DNA of 12,784 nucleotides. Origin: an uncultured Geobacteraceae bacterium (GTDB taxonomy: Bacteria; Desulfobacterota; Desulfuromonadia; Desulfuromonadales; Geopsychrobacteraceae). The translations under genes and the position numbers were made by a program. The stretch's first letter is position 1. Every line of letters begins with the position of its first letter. The DNA lies in contig CALFFB010000221.1 in assembly GCA_937958075.1 (NCBI GenBank), forward strand, positions 1-12,784. The letters are read 5' to 3'. The notes under the pieces are model-generated. The model ran no database searches and was not told the DNA's origin. It saw only the letters and a program-made list of their open reading frames with translations. Below, piece after piece: positions 1 through 7,441 of the stretch.

Positions 1-502
1 CTGCTGACATTCCGTGCTGCAACTGGTCGATCAACTGCTGCAGCTGTTCCAATCCGTTTCCATCCTCACCTTGCAGCGAGGCTTCAGGTGACAGTTCCGT
101 CAGCAGTGACTGAACCAGAGCGTCCAATTGCATGATCTCGTCTTCACCAAATCCTTCCGGGGCAGACGCCATAACCTGCTCAAGCTGGGCCAGCAACCCG
201 GCCAGAGAGGCCATGAGAGCATCCGGGCCCTGACCCTGAAGGTCCAGCTGACCGTCCGCCGGCAGACCAAAATCCGCCAAATGACTGATAGCGCGCTCCA
301 GCTGCCGTGATGACATCGGCGCTGCACCAACGCCTGAGTTCCCGCGCAGCATCTGTTTTTGCTGCCCGGCCTGGTCCTGCCCCTGCTGGCGGACCAGAAA
401 TGAACCGAACTGCCCGGTTGTCTTGTCCGTTGCTCGCTGACCTGAAGCCTTGCTTTCCCCAAACCCCGCGGTAGAGGTCATTATCGTGGCTGCATTCATC
501 AT
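1..502 (-). CDS. fliK: Flagellar hook-length control protein FliK, N-terminal part (runs off the left edge)
   Basis: A reading frame open from an ATG at 502 down to position 1 without a stop, about 167 codons, so the 3' end lies outside the window. Two adjacent ATGs occur (500-502 and 497-499). The first sits 10 nt after a strong Shine-Dalgarno sequence and is preferred. The translated part begins MMNAATIMTSTAGFGESKAS and is rich in Gln, Gly, Ser and Leu, low in complexity and without membrane segments. This fits the poorly conserved N-terminal half of FliK, the secreted ruler that switches export from hook to filament substrates. The conserved C-terminal domain that would prove identity is not in the window. 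The call therefore rests on composition and on position directly after fliJ and motE, 55 nt downstream of motE, as in other flagellar operons. Other secreted or scaffold proteins cannot be strictly excluded. Confidence 0.72.
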   Translation of the reverse strand, partial: MMNAATIMTSTAGFGESKASGQRATDKTTGQFGSFLVRQQGQDQAGQQKQMLRGNSGVGAAPMSSRQLERAISHLADFGLPADGQLDLQGQGPDALMASLAGLLAQLEQVMASAPEGFGEDEIMQLDALVQSLLTELSPEASLQGEDGNGLEQLQQLIDQLQHGMSA

Positions 503-510
503 CTAAAGTC

Positions 511-520
511 CCACCTCCTT
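511..520 (-). promoter_or_regulatory. Strong ribosome binding site of fliK
   Basis: On the minus strand the sequence reads AAGGAGGTGG, close to a perfect complement of the 16S rRNA tail, and the GGAGGT core is 10 nt before the first of two ATGs. It supports a fliK start at 502. Its strength, after a 55-nt gap, suggests that fliK is translated independently of motE instead of by coupling. Confidence 0.75.
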
Positions 521-557
521 TCATTGATTGACAGGGTTGATTGTCGTGACCTTCCGG

Positions 558-1058
558 TTATGGAAAATCGGTGATGGACATATCGGTAAAGGCCTGACTG
601 ATCTTTAAGGCCGTTTCCGCTTCCAGCTGTTCCATGATCTGCCCGGCGGTTTTCTTTTTGATCCCCAGCAGCAGACTCACCGCCGTCGGCGTGTCCAGTT
701 CGCTGAGCAGAACCGCCGCCTGTCGCGGATTCATGCGTTCGTAAATGAGGCTCAGTTCCATGATCCGCTCGTTCTGAACCTCATCCCGACGGTCAAGCAA
801 CCGGGTCAGTTCGTCACGCAGCTGCTGCATAGCGGCAAGCTTCTCATCGACTTCCGCCTCCAGAGTCTTTAGCTGCATCTCTCGAGTGTCGAGTTCTTCT
901 TCCCTGCTGCTGAGTTGTTCAAGTTGCTCCTCAATAGCCACCAGAATCCGTCGCTCCTCGACAGAGGCGATATTATTATCGTCCACCAAAGCAAACGCTG
1001 AAGGCATAGACGAGACCAGGACACCTGCCAGGCATCCTGCCAGTATGATTCTGCTCAT
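558..1058 (-). CDS. motE: MotE-like periplasmic coiled-coil protein (MgtE-N-like domain)
   Basis: A 166-residue protein. Residues 1-23 form a signal peptide with a probable cleavage site after AFA. Residues about 35-105 are a heptad-rich coiled coil (EEQLEQL, REEELDTREMQL). The C-terminal part, about 106-155, has the YERMNPRQAAVLLSEL pattern of the MgtE N-terminal-like domain found in MotE proteins. In alphaproteobacteria MotE is a periplasmic partner of the motility protein MotC; here no motC is visible, so a role in stator or motor assembly is inferred. The LAGC at residues 6-9 looks like a lipobox, but the hydrophobic stretch before it is too short, so type I cleavage is more likely. The start overlaps the fliJ stop by 4 nt (ATGA) and has a GAGGAG ribosome site, so translation is probably coupled to fliJ. 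Confidence 0.8.
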   Translation of the reverse strand: MSRIILAGCLAGVLVSSMPSAFALVDDNNIASVEERRILVAIEEQLEQLSSREEELDTREMQLKTLEAEVDEKLAAMQQLRDELTRLLDRRDEVQNERIMELSLIYERMNPRQAAVLLSELDTPTAVSLLLGIKKKTAGQIMEQLEAETALKISQAFTDMSITDFP

Positions 1059-1495
1059 GGTTCTTCTCCTCTGCTTCTCAGGCTGATTTCATCCAGCTCG
1101 GCCCGTTCTTTCCGCTCCAGCTCCTGCCGGTATGCCGCCTGCTGTTTTTCCTTGAGTTTTTCCATAACCTGACGTTCGCGTGCGGCCTGCAACAGCTGTT
1201 GCCGCTGCTGTTCAATCCGCTCCTGCAGATCGAGGCGTTGCTGCTGCAACTCGTCACATCGCCGCCGGCAATAGGCGATGCGATTCTCGAACAACAGCAT
1301 TTCGGCGACGGTCATTCCCTGCTCTTGCTGGCGCTTCAGTAACTGATCCTGGTGCCTCAGCTCCTGGTGTTGGGCTTCGATCTGCGCCGTCAACACGTGC
1401 TGCTGCTCAAGACTTTCGGCCAGAGCCTGCTGGGCCTGATCTTCCAGGGACTGGCGGTAGTTCAGAACCGATTGCAGCTTGAAACCCTGGGCCAC
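1055..1495 (-). CDS. fliJ: Flagellar export chaperone/stalk FliJ
   Basis: A 146-residue, highly charged and Gln-rich protein predicted to be almost entirely coiled coil (repeats such as ELQQQRLDLQERIEQQRQQL), which is the length and character of FliJ. FliJ is the central stalk inserted into the FliI hexamer; it links the ATPase to the export gate FlhA and helps recycle export chaperones. The N-terminus FKLQSVLNYR matches the typical FliJ opening (F-x-L-x-x-V-L-x-x-R). The start codon is GTG (1493-1495), only 3 nt after the fliI stop, so translational coupling is likely. The upstream Shine-Dalgarno is weak (AAAAGGATCC inside the fliI end). The 3' end overlaps motE by 4 nt. FliJ has low sequence conservation, but its place after fliI makes the call firm. 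Confidence 0.92.
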   Translation of the reverse strand: MAQGFKLQSVLNYRQSLEDQAQQALAESLEQQHVLTAQIEAQHQELRHQDQLLKRQQEQGMTVAEMLLFENRIAYCRRRCDELQQQRLDLQERIEQQRQQLLQAARERQVMEKLKEKQQAAYRQELERKERAELDEISLRSRGEEP

Positions 1496-1498
1496 TGG

Positions 1499-2839
1499 CT
1501 AGGATCCTTTTTTCTCTTTACGCGCTTCCTTGCGCCGGTCGAGGATCAGCTCCTCCATCTGGGTCAGGGTTGTCGGCATGTCGAAGGTGTTATCAACCTG
1601 CTGCCGCAGAAAATCGTTCACCGCGTCGATACGGGAGATGGCGTAATCAATTTTCTTGTTGCTGCCGGCGGTATAGGCGCCGATATTGATCAGATCTTCC
1701 GCCTCTTTGTGCACGGCCATGATTTCACGGATGTTGCCGCTGTACTGGAGGTGCTCCGGGGTAACGATGTCGCGCATCACGCGGCTTGCCGAACGCAGCA
1801 CATCGATGGCGGGAAAGTGATTACGGGCGGCCAGATCCCGCGACAGGACGATATGGCCATCAAGGATGGAGCGCACCGAATCGGCCACCGGTTCGTTCAT
1901 ATCATCCCCTTCCACCAGCACCGTATAGAGGCCGGTGATACTCCCCTGATTCTTGAAGTTTCCCGCCCGTTCCAGCAACTTGGGCAGGGTCGCGAACACG
2001 GATGGCGTATAGCCCTTGGTCGTCGGCGGCTCGCCGATGGCCAGACCGACCTCGCGCATGGCCATGGCAAAACGGGTCACGGAATCCATGAGCAGCAGCA
2101 CGTCCTTGCCCTGGCGACAGAAATACTCGGCGATGGTGGTGGCGACAAAGGCACCGCGCATGCGCAGCAGGGGGGACTGATCGGAGGTGGCCGTTACCAC
2201 CACCGAGCGGGCCAGGCCTTCGGGACCGAGATCCCGCTCGATAAATTCGCGTACCTCCCGGCCCCGCTCGCCGATCAGGGCGATAACATTGACATCGGCC
2301 TTGGTGTGCCGGGCAAGCATCCCCAGAAGAACACTTTTGCCGACACCGGAGCCGGCCATAATCCCCATCCGCTGGCCGGTGCCGCAAGTCAACATGGCGT
2401 TGATGGCCCGCACCCCCAGATCAAGAGGCGCGGTGATGGGCTTGCGCGCCATGGGACTGGCCGGCAGGGCGTAGAGAGGACATTCCTCCTGACCGGATTC
2501 CAGGGGCAGGTCATCGAGGGGGTCGCCGAGGGCGTTGAGAACCCGCCCGAGAAGCTGTTCACCAACGGGCAGGGTGGCACTGCTGCGGATGATCTGAATC
2601 AGGCTGCCGGGCCCCAGGCCGCGCAGTTCGCCCAAAGGCATGAGCAGCGCCCGCGAATCACGAAAACCGACAACCTCCGCCGGCACCGGAGGGCCGCCAT
2701 CAGCGGGAAGCAGCTGACACAAGGTGCCGACGGTGGCCGTGGGGCAATAGCCTTCCACCACCAGACCGACGATCTGAATCACCTTGCCGCTGACTTTCAT
2801 CAGGCGGGTTGCTCTGATGCGCTCGACCAGCTCGTTCAT
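1499..2839 (-). CDS. fliI: Flagellum-specific export ATPase FliI
   Basis: A 446-residue protein of the usual FliI length. It is the ATPase of the flagellar type III export apparatus, a hexamer on the cytoplasmic side related to the F1 beta subunit. The Walker A motif GSGVGKS is at residues 163-169, the catalytic Glu lies in GERGREV (about 190-196), and the Walker B is VLLLMD (247-252). It is followed by the family signature SVTRFAMAMREVGLAIGEPP and GYTPSVFATLPKLLERAG, which separates FliI/YscN from F1 subunits. The N-terminal beta-barrel covers about 1-100. The ATG start overlaps the fliH stop by 4 nt (ATGA), so the two are probably translationally coupled. This fits their function, since FliH binds FliI and holds it at the membrane. 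No odd residues seen. Confidence 0.98.
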   Translation of the reverse strand: MNELVERIRATRLMKVSGKVIQIVGLVVEGYCPTATVGTLCQLLPADGGPPVPAEVVGFRDSRALLMPLGELRGLGPGSLIQIIRSSATLPVGEQLLGRVLNALGDPLDDLPLESGQEECPLYALPASPMARKPITAPLDLGVRAINAMLTCGTGQRMGIMAGSGVGKSVLLGMLARHTKADVNVIALIGERGREVREFIERDLGPEGLARSVVVTATSDQSPLLRMRGAFVATTIAEYFCRQGKDVLLLMDSVTRFAMAMREVGLAIGEPPTTKGYTPSVFATLPKLLERAGNFKNQGSITGLYTVLVEGDDMNEPVADSVRSILDGHIVLSRDLAARNHFPAIDVLRSASRVMRDIVTPEHLQYSGNIREIMAVHKEAEDLINIGAYTAGSNKKIDYAISRIDAVNDFLRQQVDNTFDMPTTLTQMEELILDRRKEARKEKKGS

Positions 2840-3510
2840 TCAGATTCCGACATCCCTTCTGTCAGTGTCTGGCGAATCATCGCCAGTTGTGTTTCCAGGG
2901 TTGCGTCAACTTCGCCCAGATCCGACGCGATCCGGCACCCTCCTGCTGTCACCTGCGGATCGGCTTCGATACTCAGGTTCTTCAGGCCGCTGATGCTGGC
3001 CAGAAACAGGGGTTTTTGCGCCGTGACCGCCTCCAGATCAGCCGGATTGACATGAATCTTACAGTGATCAGCCCGCACCGAGGCCTGCAGCGCCTGTTCG
3101 ATGGTCTTGACCACGATATCGGGGTGCAGGGTCACTTCGCGGCGAATAACCTGCTCGGCGATGACCATCACCAGCCGCAGCATATCATCACGGCTGCGCT
3201 CGGCCAGTTGGCCGCGCAACTTATCGACCTCGGTCACAGCTGCGGCAAAGGCGCGGGAAGCCTGTTCCAGCTTCTTGCCGGCCTGATCCAGGGCTTCCTG
3301 GCGCCCTTTGGCGTAGGCCTCGTCGATCTCCTGCTTGTGGGTCGGAGTTTTCGGTTCAGGAGCCGGCGCCGGAGGCGCGGCCTTGGCTTTGGCCGGCGGC
3401 TCGGCGACAAAGGGCTTCTCCACGGGAGCGCCCCCTTCGTCAAATGACCCGAAGTGGAACTCCTTTAAATCCGTTGCTTCCTCCCCTCGATAGACCTTAG
3501 ACAAGCTCAT
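2836..3510 (-). CDS. fliH: Flagellar assembly protein FliH (negative regulator of FliI)
   Basis: A 224-residue protein starting MSLSKVYRGEEATDL. FliH binds the FliI N-terminus and links the ATPase to the C-ring and export gate. After a short N-terminal segment there is an Ala/Pro/Lys-rich linker (about residues 35-65), then a helical A-x-x-x-G-like stretch (DEAYAKGRQEALDQAG) typical of the FliH/YscL central helix, then a conserved C-terminal domain with the V-I-R-R-E pattern (EQVIRREVTLHPDIVV). The frame stays open upstream to a TTG at 3540, but the ATG at 3510 has a GAGGTGG ribosome site 8 nt away, so it is preferred. That start gives a 14-nt overlap with the end of fliG, and the 3' end overlaps fliI by 4 nt. 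Confidence 0.95.
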   Translation of the reverse strand: MSLSKVYRGEEATDLKEFHFGSFDEGGAPVEKPFVAEPPAKAKAAPPAPAPEPKTPTHKQEIDEAYAKGRQEALDQAGKKLEQASRAFAAAVTEVDKLRGQLAERSRDDMLRLVMVIAEQVIRREVTLHPDIVVKTIEQALQASVRADHCKIHVNPADLEAVTAQKPLFLASISGLKNLSIEADPQVTAGGCRIASDLGEVDATLETQLAMIRQTLTEGMSESE

Positions 3511-4510
3511 CGCTGCTACCACCTCGACCAGGAATGACAATCGTGCCTTCTTCTTCCAATTTCAACGCCACCTTGACCACTTCCATCTGCATCGCTTCCA
3601 CCTCCGACAGTTTGCGCGGCCCCATGGCCTCGAGGTCCTCATTGATCATGTCGGCGGCGCGCTCGGAAATATTGGCGAAGATCTTGTTTTTAACGGCATC
3701 GCTGGCGGTCTTCAGGGCCAGGGTCAGCATGTCGGTGCTGACCTCGCGCAGGATCGACTGCATACCACGATTGTCAATAGCCAGCAGATCTTCAAAGGTG
3801 AACATGCGCCGTCTGATCTCCTCGGCCATTTCCGGATCGGTGGCCTCGATACTGGTGATGATCACCTGGTCGGCGCCCTTTTCCATCTTGCCGAGGATCT
3901 CGACCACCTTGCCGATACCACCCACCTGCTTGCGGTCATGGCCGACCACCACCCCGACCTCGCGCTGCAGGGCATCCTCGATCTGCTCGATCACCTCCGG
4001 GGATACATGGTCGATCCGGGCAATCCGGTAAATGACTTCACCGCGGATGTCGTCCGGCAGCTCCGACAGGATACGGCTGGCGTGATCCTCCTTCTGGGTT
4101 GACAGAATCAGGGCCACCGTCTGGGGATGTTCGTTTTCCAGCAGCCCGGCAACCATCCGTGGATGCATTTTGGAGATGGTCTCCAAAGGCCGCCCCTCGA
4201 TCCCCGAAGAAACCTGCTCCAGCAGGTACTGGGCCCGATTACTGTCGGAACTGCCCAGAATCGCATGACGGGCGAATTCATCGCCGCGGATATAGACCCC
4301 GATATCACCTTTGCGGGCCTCTTTGTACTCTTCGAGGACTTCCCGGGCCAGAGCCGGCTCGACATGCTCGACATTCATCATGCAGCGGCTGATTTCGCGC
4401 ACTTCGGCGTCATCAAGGGCCTCAAAGACCTTGGAGGTTGCCTCCTCGCCGAGGCAGAGCAGCAGCAGCGCCGCTTTCTGGGCACCGGTCAGATGTTTGG
4501 CTTTCTTCAC
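3497..4510 (-). CDS. fliG: Flagellar motor switch protein FliG
   Basis: A 337-residue protein of the normal FliG length. FliG is the rotor protein that sits on the MS ring, carries torque from the stator and joins FliM. The N-terminal domain has the typical LTGAQKAALLLLCLGEE opening and binds the FliF C-terminus. The middle domain carries the conserved EHPQ motif (127-130). The C-terminal torque domain has MFTFEDLLAIDNRGMQ (236-251) followed by ILREVSTDMLTLALK, with the charged residues known to face the stator. The start is GTG (4508-4510) with a GGGAGAG ribosome site. No in-frame ATG nearby would keep the N-terminal domain. It lies 35 nt after fliF and overlaps fliH by 14 nt. Confidence 0.98.
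   Translation of the reverse strand: MKKAKHLTGAQKAALLLLCLGEEATSKVFEALDDAEVREISRCMMNVEHVEPALAREVLEEYKEARKGDIGVYIRGDEFARHAILGSSDSNRAQYLLEQVSSGIEGRPLETISKMHPRMVAGLLENEHPQTVALILSTQKEDHASRILSELPDDIRGEVIYRIARIDHVSPEVIEQIEDALQREVGVVVGHDRKQVGGIGKVVEILGKMEKGADQVIITSIEATDPEMAEEIRRRMFTFEDLLAIDNRGMQSILREVSTDMLTLALKTASDAVKNKIFANISERAADMINEDLEAMGPRKLSEVEAMQMEVVKVALKLEEEGTIVIPGRGGSSDELV
3519..3525 (-). promoter_or_regulatory. Ribosome binding site that sets the fliH start
   Basis: On the minus strand GAGGTGG lies 8 nt before the ATG at 3510 and inside the last codons of fliG. It decides between this ATG and an upstream in-frame TTG at 3540, which would overlap fliG by 44 nt and has no comparable spacing. 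Confidence 0.7.
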
Positions 4511-4545
4511 CCGTCTTCTCTCCCGTTACAAATGCTGTCAGTGGA

Positions 4546-6162
4546 TCAGGATTCTACCGGCTCGTTCTTCATCCAGTTTTTGATAACCTGGGCCGCCAGC
4601 AGATTACCGCCGAGGACCTCCTGGCGAATCTGCGACAGGGGGTCGCCAGGGCCACCGAGCATCGGTGTCTCGCCGCGCAACTCATTTTCCAGTTCTTCCA
4701 CGGTTTTCATCGGCTGGTTTTCGTCGGACGCGCTGCGCAGGGTGCGAATGATAGGTCTGATCAGCAAAAGATAGGCCAACAAGGCAGCGATTCCCAACAG
4801 GCTGTACTTAATAACCGGCATCAACGGATAGATGCGGTCGATCAGCGACGGTGGCGGTACCGCGAAATCATCCCCGAAGGCACTTTCAAAAGGCATGGAT
4901 ACCACGGAAATGACATCACCGCGGTCATCGCTCAAGCCCAGAGCGGTGCGTACCATCTGCTCGATTTCCTGAACTTCTTCCGGACTGCGGGGCGAAGTGA
5001 CCGGCTCGCCACCTTCAGCGCCGGGGGTCACGCGATCAGCAACAAGAACGGATACTGACAGATTTTTGACAGATCCTACCGATTGTACTGTTTTACTGAC
5101 AACCTTGCTCAGTTCGTAATTGACCACCTCTTCACTCCGCCGGGACGGGGTGCTGGTCACGGCCGCCTGCTGACCTTCTTCAAGGTTGGCCACCACGCCC
5201 GGTACGCCACCGACCATCTGGCCGCTGCCTTCTTCGGTCATCGTCTGTTCACTGATCGGCACCGCGCCACGGGGATCAAGAACCTCTTCAACCCGTTCCC
5301 GCTGATCAAAATCAACCTCGGCGGTCACCCGTACCAGGGAGTTGCCCATCCCCAAAGCCCGATCAAGCAGGGTCTGAGCGCGATGCTCAAGACGACTCTC
5401 CATGGTCTGCTGATAATTCTGCATACCCGGTGTTGTCGGCCCGAAGGATTCATCGCCACGGCTGGCCGACAGGGTTCGTCCTGAGGAATCGACAACTGTT
5501 ACCTGTTCCGCTTCAAGGCCCTCAACGCTGCCGGCGACCAGATGGACAATCCCCTGAATCTGGGCCTCACGCAGGGTGCGCCCCTCGGCCAGTTTGATAA
5601 TAACCGACGCCGTGGCCGGTTGCTGCTGCTCACGGAACAGGCGCTTTTCCGGCAGAGCCAGGTGAATGCGCGCCGCTTCCACCGGAGCCAGGGAGGTAAT
5701 GGTGCGGGTCAATTCCCCCTGCAGGGCACGACGATAATTAACCTTCTGGGTAAAATCCGTCATGCCGAAACTCTGCTTGTCAAAAATCTCGAAGCCCACG
5801 CCCGATTCCGCCAGACCGGAGCCGGCCAGCTCAAGGCGGGTTTCGTACACCTGATCCGCCGGAATCATGATCATGCTGCCCCCCCCTTCAAGGCGGTAGG
5901 GGATCTTGCGCGCTTTAAGCCACTCAACAACTTCCGAGGCGTCCCGGCTGGGCAGATTGGCAAAGAGCAGACTGTAGTCCGCCACCCGTGCCTGCATAAT
6001 GATCAGGGAAAACAACAGAATACTAACGGCGGCCGCGGCAACCAGACTCAACTTGCGCGCCATGGTCCATTCATTAATGACGTCGAACAGAGTCTTTTTT
6101 TCCTTTTCAGCCGGCTTGTTCTTGTCAGCTGTTCCGATCAAAGCGGGATTTTCTTCAGCCAT
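4546..6162 (-). CDS. fliF: Flagellar MS-ring protein FliF
   Basis: A 538-residue inner-membrane protein. It forms the MS ring, the platform on which rod, rotor and export gate are built. The first membrane segment is at about residues 38-58 (LSLVAAAAVSILLFSLIIMQ), followed by the conserved periplasmic ring-building motifs: YSLLFANLPSRDASEVVEWL, the VNYRRALQGELTRTI block and the EKRLF block. The second membrane segment is at about 448-470. The cytoplasmic tail ends LLAAQVIKNWMKNE, the FliG-binding helix. The ATG has an AAGGAGATGGACA leader, a strong ribosome site. A 60-nt gap separates it from fliE, with no obvious terminator or promoter. Confidence 0.98.
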   Translation of the reverse strand: MAEENPALIGTADKNKPAEKEKKTLFDVINEWTMARKLSLVAAAAVSILLFSLIIMQARVADYSLLFANLPSRDASEVVEWLKARKIPYRLEGGGSMIMIPADQVYETRLELAGSGLAESGVGFEIFDKQSFGMTDFTQKVNYRRALQGELTRTITSLAPVEAARIHLALPEKRLFREQQQPATASVIIKLAEGRTLREAQIQGIVHLVAGSVEGLEAEQVTVVDSSGRTLSASRGDESFGPTTPGMQNYQQTMESRLEHRAQTLLDRALGMGNSLVRVTAEVDFDQRERVEEVLDPRGAVPISEQTMTEEGSGQMVGGVPGVVANLEEGQQAAVTSTPSRRSEEVVNYELSKVVSKTVQSVGSVKNLSVSVLVADRVTPGAEGGEPVTSPRSPEEVQEIEQMVRTALGLSDDRGDVISVVSMPFESAFGDDFAVPPPSLIDRIYPLMPVIKYSLLGIAALLAYLLLIRPIIRTLRSASDENQPMKTVEELENELRGETPMLGGPGDPLSQIRQEVLGGNLLAAQVIKNWMKNEPVES

Positions 6163-6222
6163 TGTCCATCTCCTTCAATGCACCTGCAGCAGAATTCATG
6201 TCATACAGTTTTTCAGGACAGA

Positions 6223-6525
6223 TCAGACCTGCATCCGCATCACTTCCTGATAGGCCTCAACCGCCTTGTTCCGTACCTGCACCATCATCCGCAGGGAGAT
6301 ATCCGCCTCTTCCATGCGCAGCATCGCTTCGTGCAGATTCTTGGTATCGCCGGCGACGACCTGCTCCGCCGCCCGGTCCGCCGTCACCTGGGCCTGATTG
6401 ACATCGGCGATGGAATTCTTCAGGGCCTCGGCAAAATGTTTCCCGGCCTGTGCCGGGGCGTTGACCTGGGGTTTGACCAGACCCGCCAGATGGGTCTTCA
6501 GGGTGACATCGGTAATATTTCGCAT
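6223..6525 (-). CDS. fliE: Flagellar hook-basal body protein FliE
   Basis: A 100-residue, mostly helical protein of the usual FliE size. FliE is the adaptor between the MS ring and the proximal rod and is the first rod subunit exported. The C-terminal half contains the family pattern around LHEAMLRMEEADISLRMMVQVRNKAVEAYQEVMRMQV, which ends in the conserved M-R-M-Q-V. The ATG is 9 nt after the flgC stop. The ribosome site GAGGT overlaps that stop codon (TGAGGT), so translation of fliE is probably coupled to flgC. Confidence 0.97.
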   Translation of the reverse strand: MRNITDVTLKTHLAGLVKPQVNAPAQAGKHFAEALKNSIADVNQAQVTADRAAEQVVAGDTKNLHEAMLRMEEADISLRMMVQVRNKAVEAYQEVMRMQV

Positions 6526-6534
6526 GACCTAACC

Positions 6535-6966
6535 TCAGCTTCCGATTTCCAGGGCCTTAAGCGCCATGCGCTTGGCCGCCTTGATGACGTTGACATTGGC
6601 TTCATAAGCGCGGGACGCGGACATCATGTCGGCGGTCTCTTCCACCAGGTTGATATCCGGCATCTCGACAATGCCATCCTCCCTGGCGTCGGGATGGGCC
6701 GGGTCAAACACCAGGCGCGGCGGACGATCACTGGCCTGGATGTGGGACACCCGAACCCCCTGCACGGCATCGCGCAGGCGGCCGTCGAGTTTTTCGGCAA
6801 AGGAGTCCTGGCTGGTCTGAAATACCGCTTCCCGCTTGCGATAGGGGCCGCCGTCGGGAGTCCGCGTGGTTTCGATATTGGCCAGATTGGAACTGATGGT
6901 ATTCATCCGGGTGCGCTGGGCGCTCAAGGCCGAGGCACTGATTTTCATGGTGGTGAACAGATCCAT
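6535..6966 (-). CDS. flgC: Flagellar basal-body rod protein FlgC
   Basis: A 143-residue proximal rod protein. The N-terminal rod motif NTISSNLANIETTRTPDGGP is characteristic of FlgC. The C-terminal helix YEANVNVIKAAKRMALKALEIG is the matching coiled-coil partner that packs the rod axis. As in other rod proteins there is no cleaved signal peptide, and export occurs through the type III gate. The ATG has a GAGAGG ribosome site and lies 24 nt after flgB. Confidence 0.98.
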   Translation of the reverse strand: MDLFTTMKISASALSAQRTRMNTISSNLANIETTRTPDGGPYRKREAVFQTSQDSFAEKLDGRLRDAVQGVRVSHIQASDRPPRLVFDPAHPDAREDGIVEMPDINLVEETADMMSASRAYEANVNVIKAAKRMALKALEIGS

Positions 6967-6990
6967 AATTAAAACCTCTCGACAGACCGG

Positions 6991-7404
6991 TTAGCGACCG
7001 TCAGCCGCGACATATTTGAGCAGGCTGAGTTTCTTTTTCAGAATCTGGGTGCCGGCTTCATAGAGCAACTGATTTTCCGACAGGGCGAGCATCTCCTCTT
7101 CCAGAGAGACGCTGTTGCCGTCGCCGATGGTGCTGGTGTTGACATCTTCGGTAATACGTCCCTGAACCTGATCAATGCCCACTGTTCCCACCGGGAAATG
7201 CCGGGGATGGGTCGCTTTGTGGTCGAGCTCAGGGCGGCTGATGGCGCGCTGGAGGTCATCTTCAAAGCTCAGCCGCTTTGCTGAATAACCAGGCGTTTCA
7301 GCATTGGCGATATTGCCTGAAATCACCTGTTGATTGCGCGCCCGCAGATTCAGACTCTGTTCGAGAACGGCGATGGTTCGTCCGGTGAGTTTCATATCGA
7401 TCAT
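6991..7404 (-). CDS. flgB: Flagellar basal-body rod protein FlgB (first gene of the operon)
   Basis: A 137-residue proximal rod protein with the axial-family N-terminal motif VISGNIANAETPGYSAKRLSF (residues about 27-47) and a C-terminal helical segment EEEMLALSENQLLYEAGTQIL. FlgB forms the innermost proximal rod together with FlgC and FliE. The ATG has an AGGAG site about 8 nt upstream. It is the first gene of the flgB-fliK operon and lies 37 nt after the upstream TPR-like gene. A sigma-54-type promoter at 7467-7483 would give a 5' leader of about 50 nt. Confidence 0.98.
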   Translation of the reverse strand: MIDMKLTGRTIAVLEQSLNLRARNQQVISGNIANAETPGYSAKRLSFEDDLQRAISRPELDHKATHPRHFPVGTVGIDQVQGRITEDVNTSTIGDGNSVSLEEEMLALSENQLLYEAGTQILKKKLSLLKYVAADGR

Positions 7405-7441
7405 AGCTTGACTCCTGACTGATTTTTGACACCAACAGCTG

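Noticed and set aside
180..524. Minus-strand open frame of 114 codons overlapping fliK
   Set aside because: It is out of frame with the fliK frame that follows the strong ribosome site, and its Gly/Ala/Arg-rich sequence has no FliK character.
1027..1043. LAGC lipobox at residues 6-9 of the MotE-like protein
   Set aside because: Only five residues precede it, too short for a lipoprotein signal; a normal cleavage after AFA at residue 23 fits better.
2571..2590. TGGCAC on the plus strand as a sigma-54 site
   Set aside because: No GC doublet at the required distance, inside fliI and pointing away from any gene start.
1352..3055. Long open frame of about 567 codons on the plus strand, antisense to fliJ, fliI and fliH
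   Set aside because: It lies fully opposite well-supported flagellar genes, has His/Gly/Gln-rich composition typical of antisense frames in GC-rich DNA, shows no domain and has no ribosome site.
3511..3540. TTG start at 3540 for fliH
   Set aside because: It would overlap fliG by 44 nt and lacks a well-placed ribosome site; the ATG at 3510 has GAGGTGG 8 nt upstream.
5542..6972. Open frame of about 476 codons on the plus strand, antisense to fliF, fliE and flgC
   Set aside because: Antisense shadow of three firm genes, with no recognisable domain.
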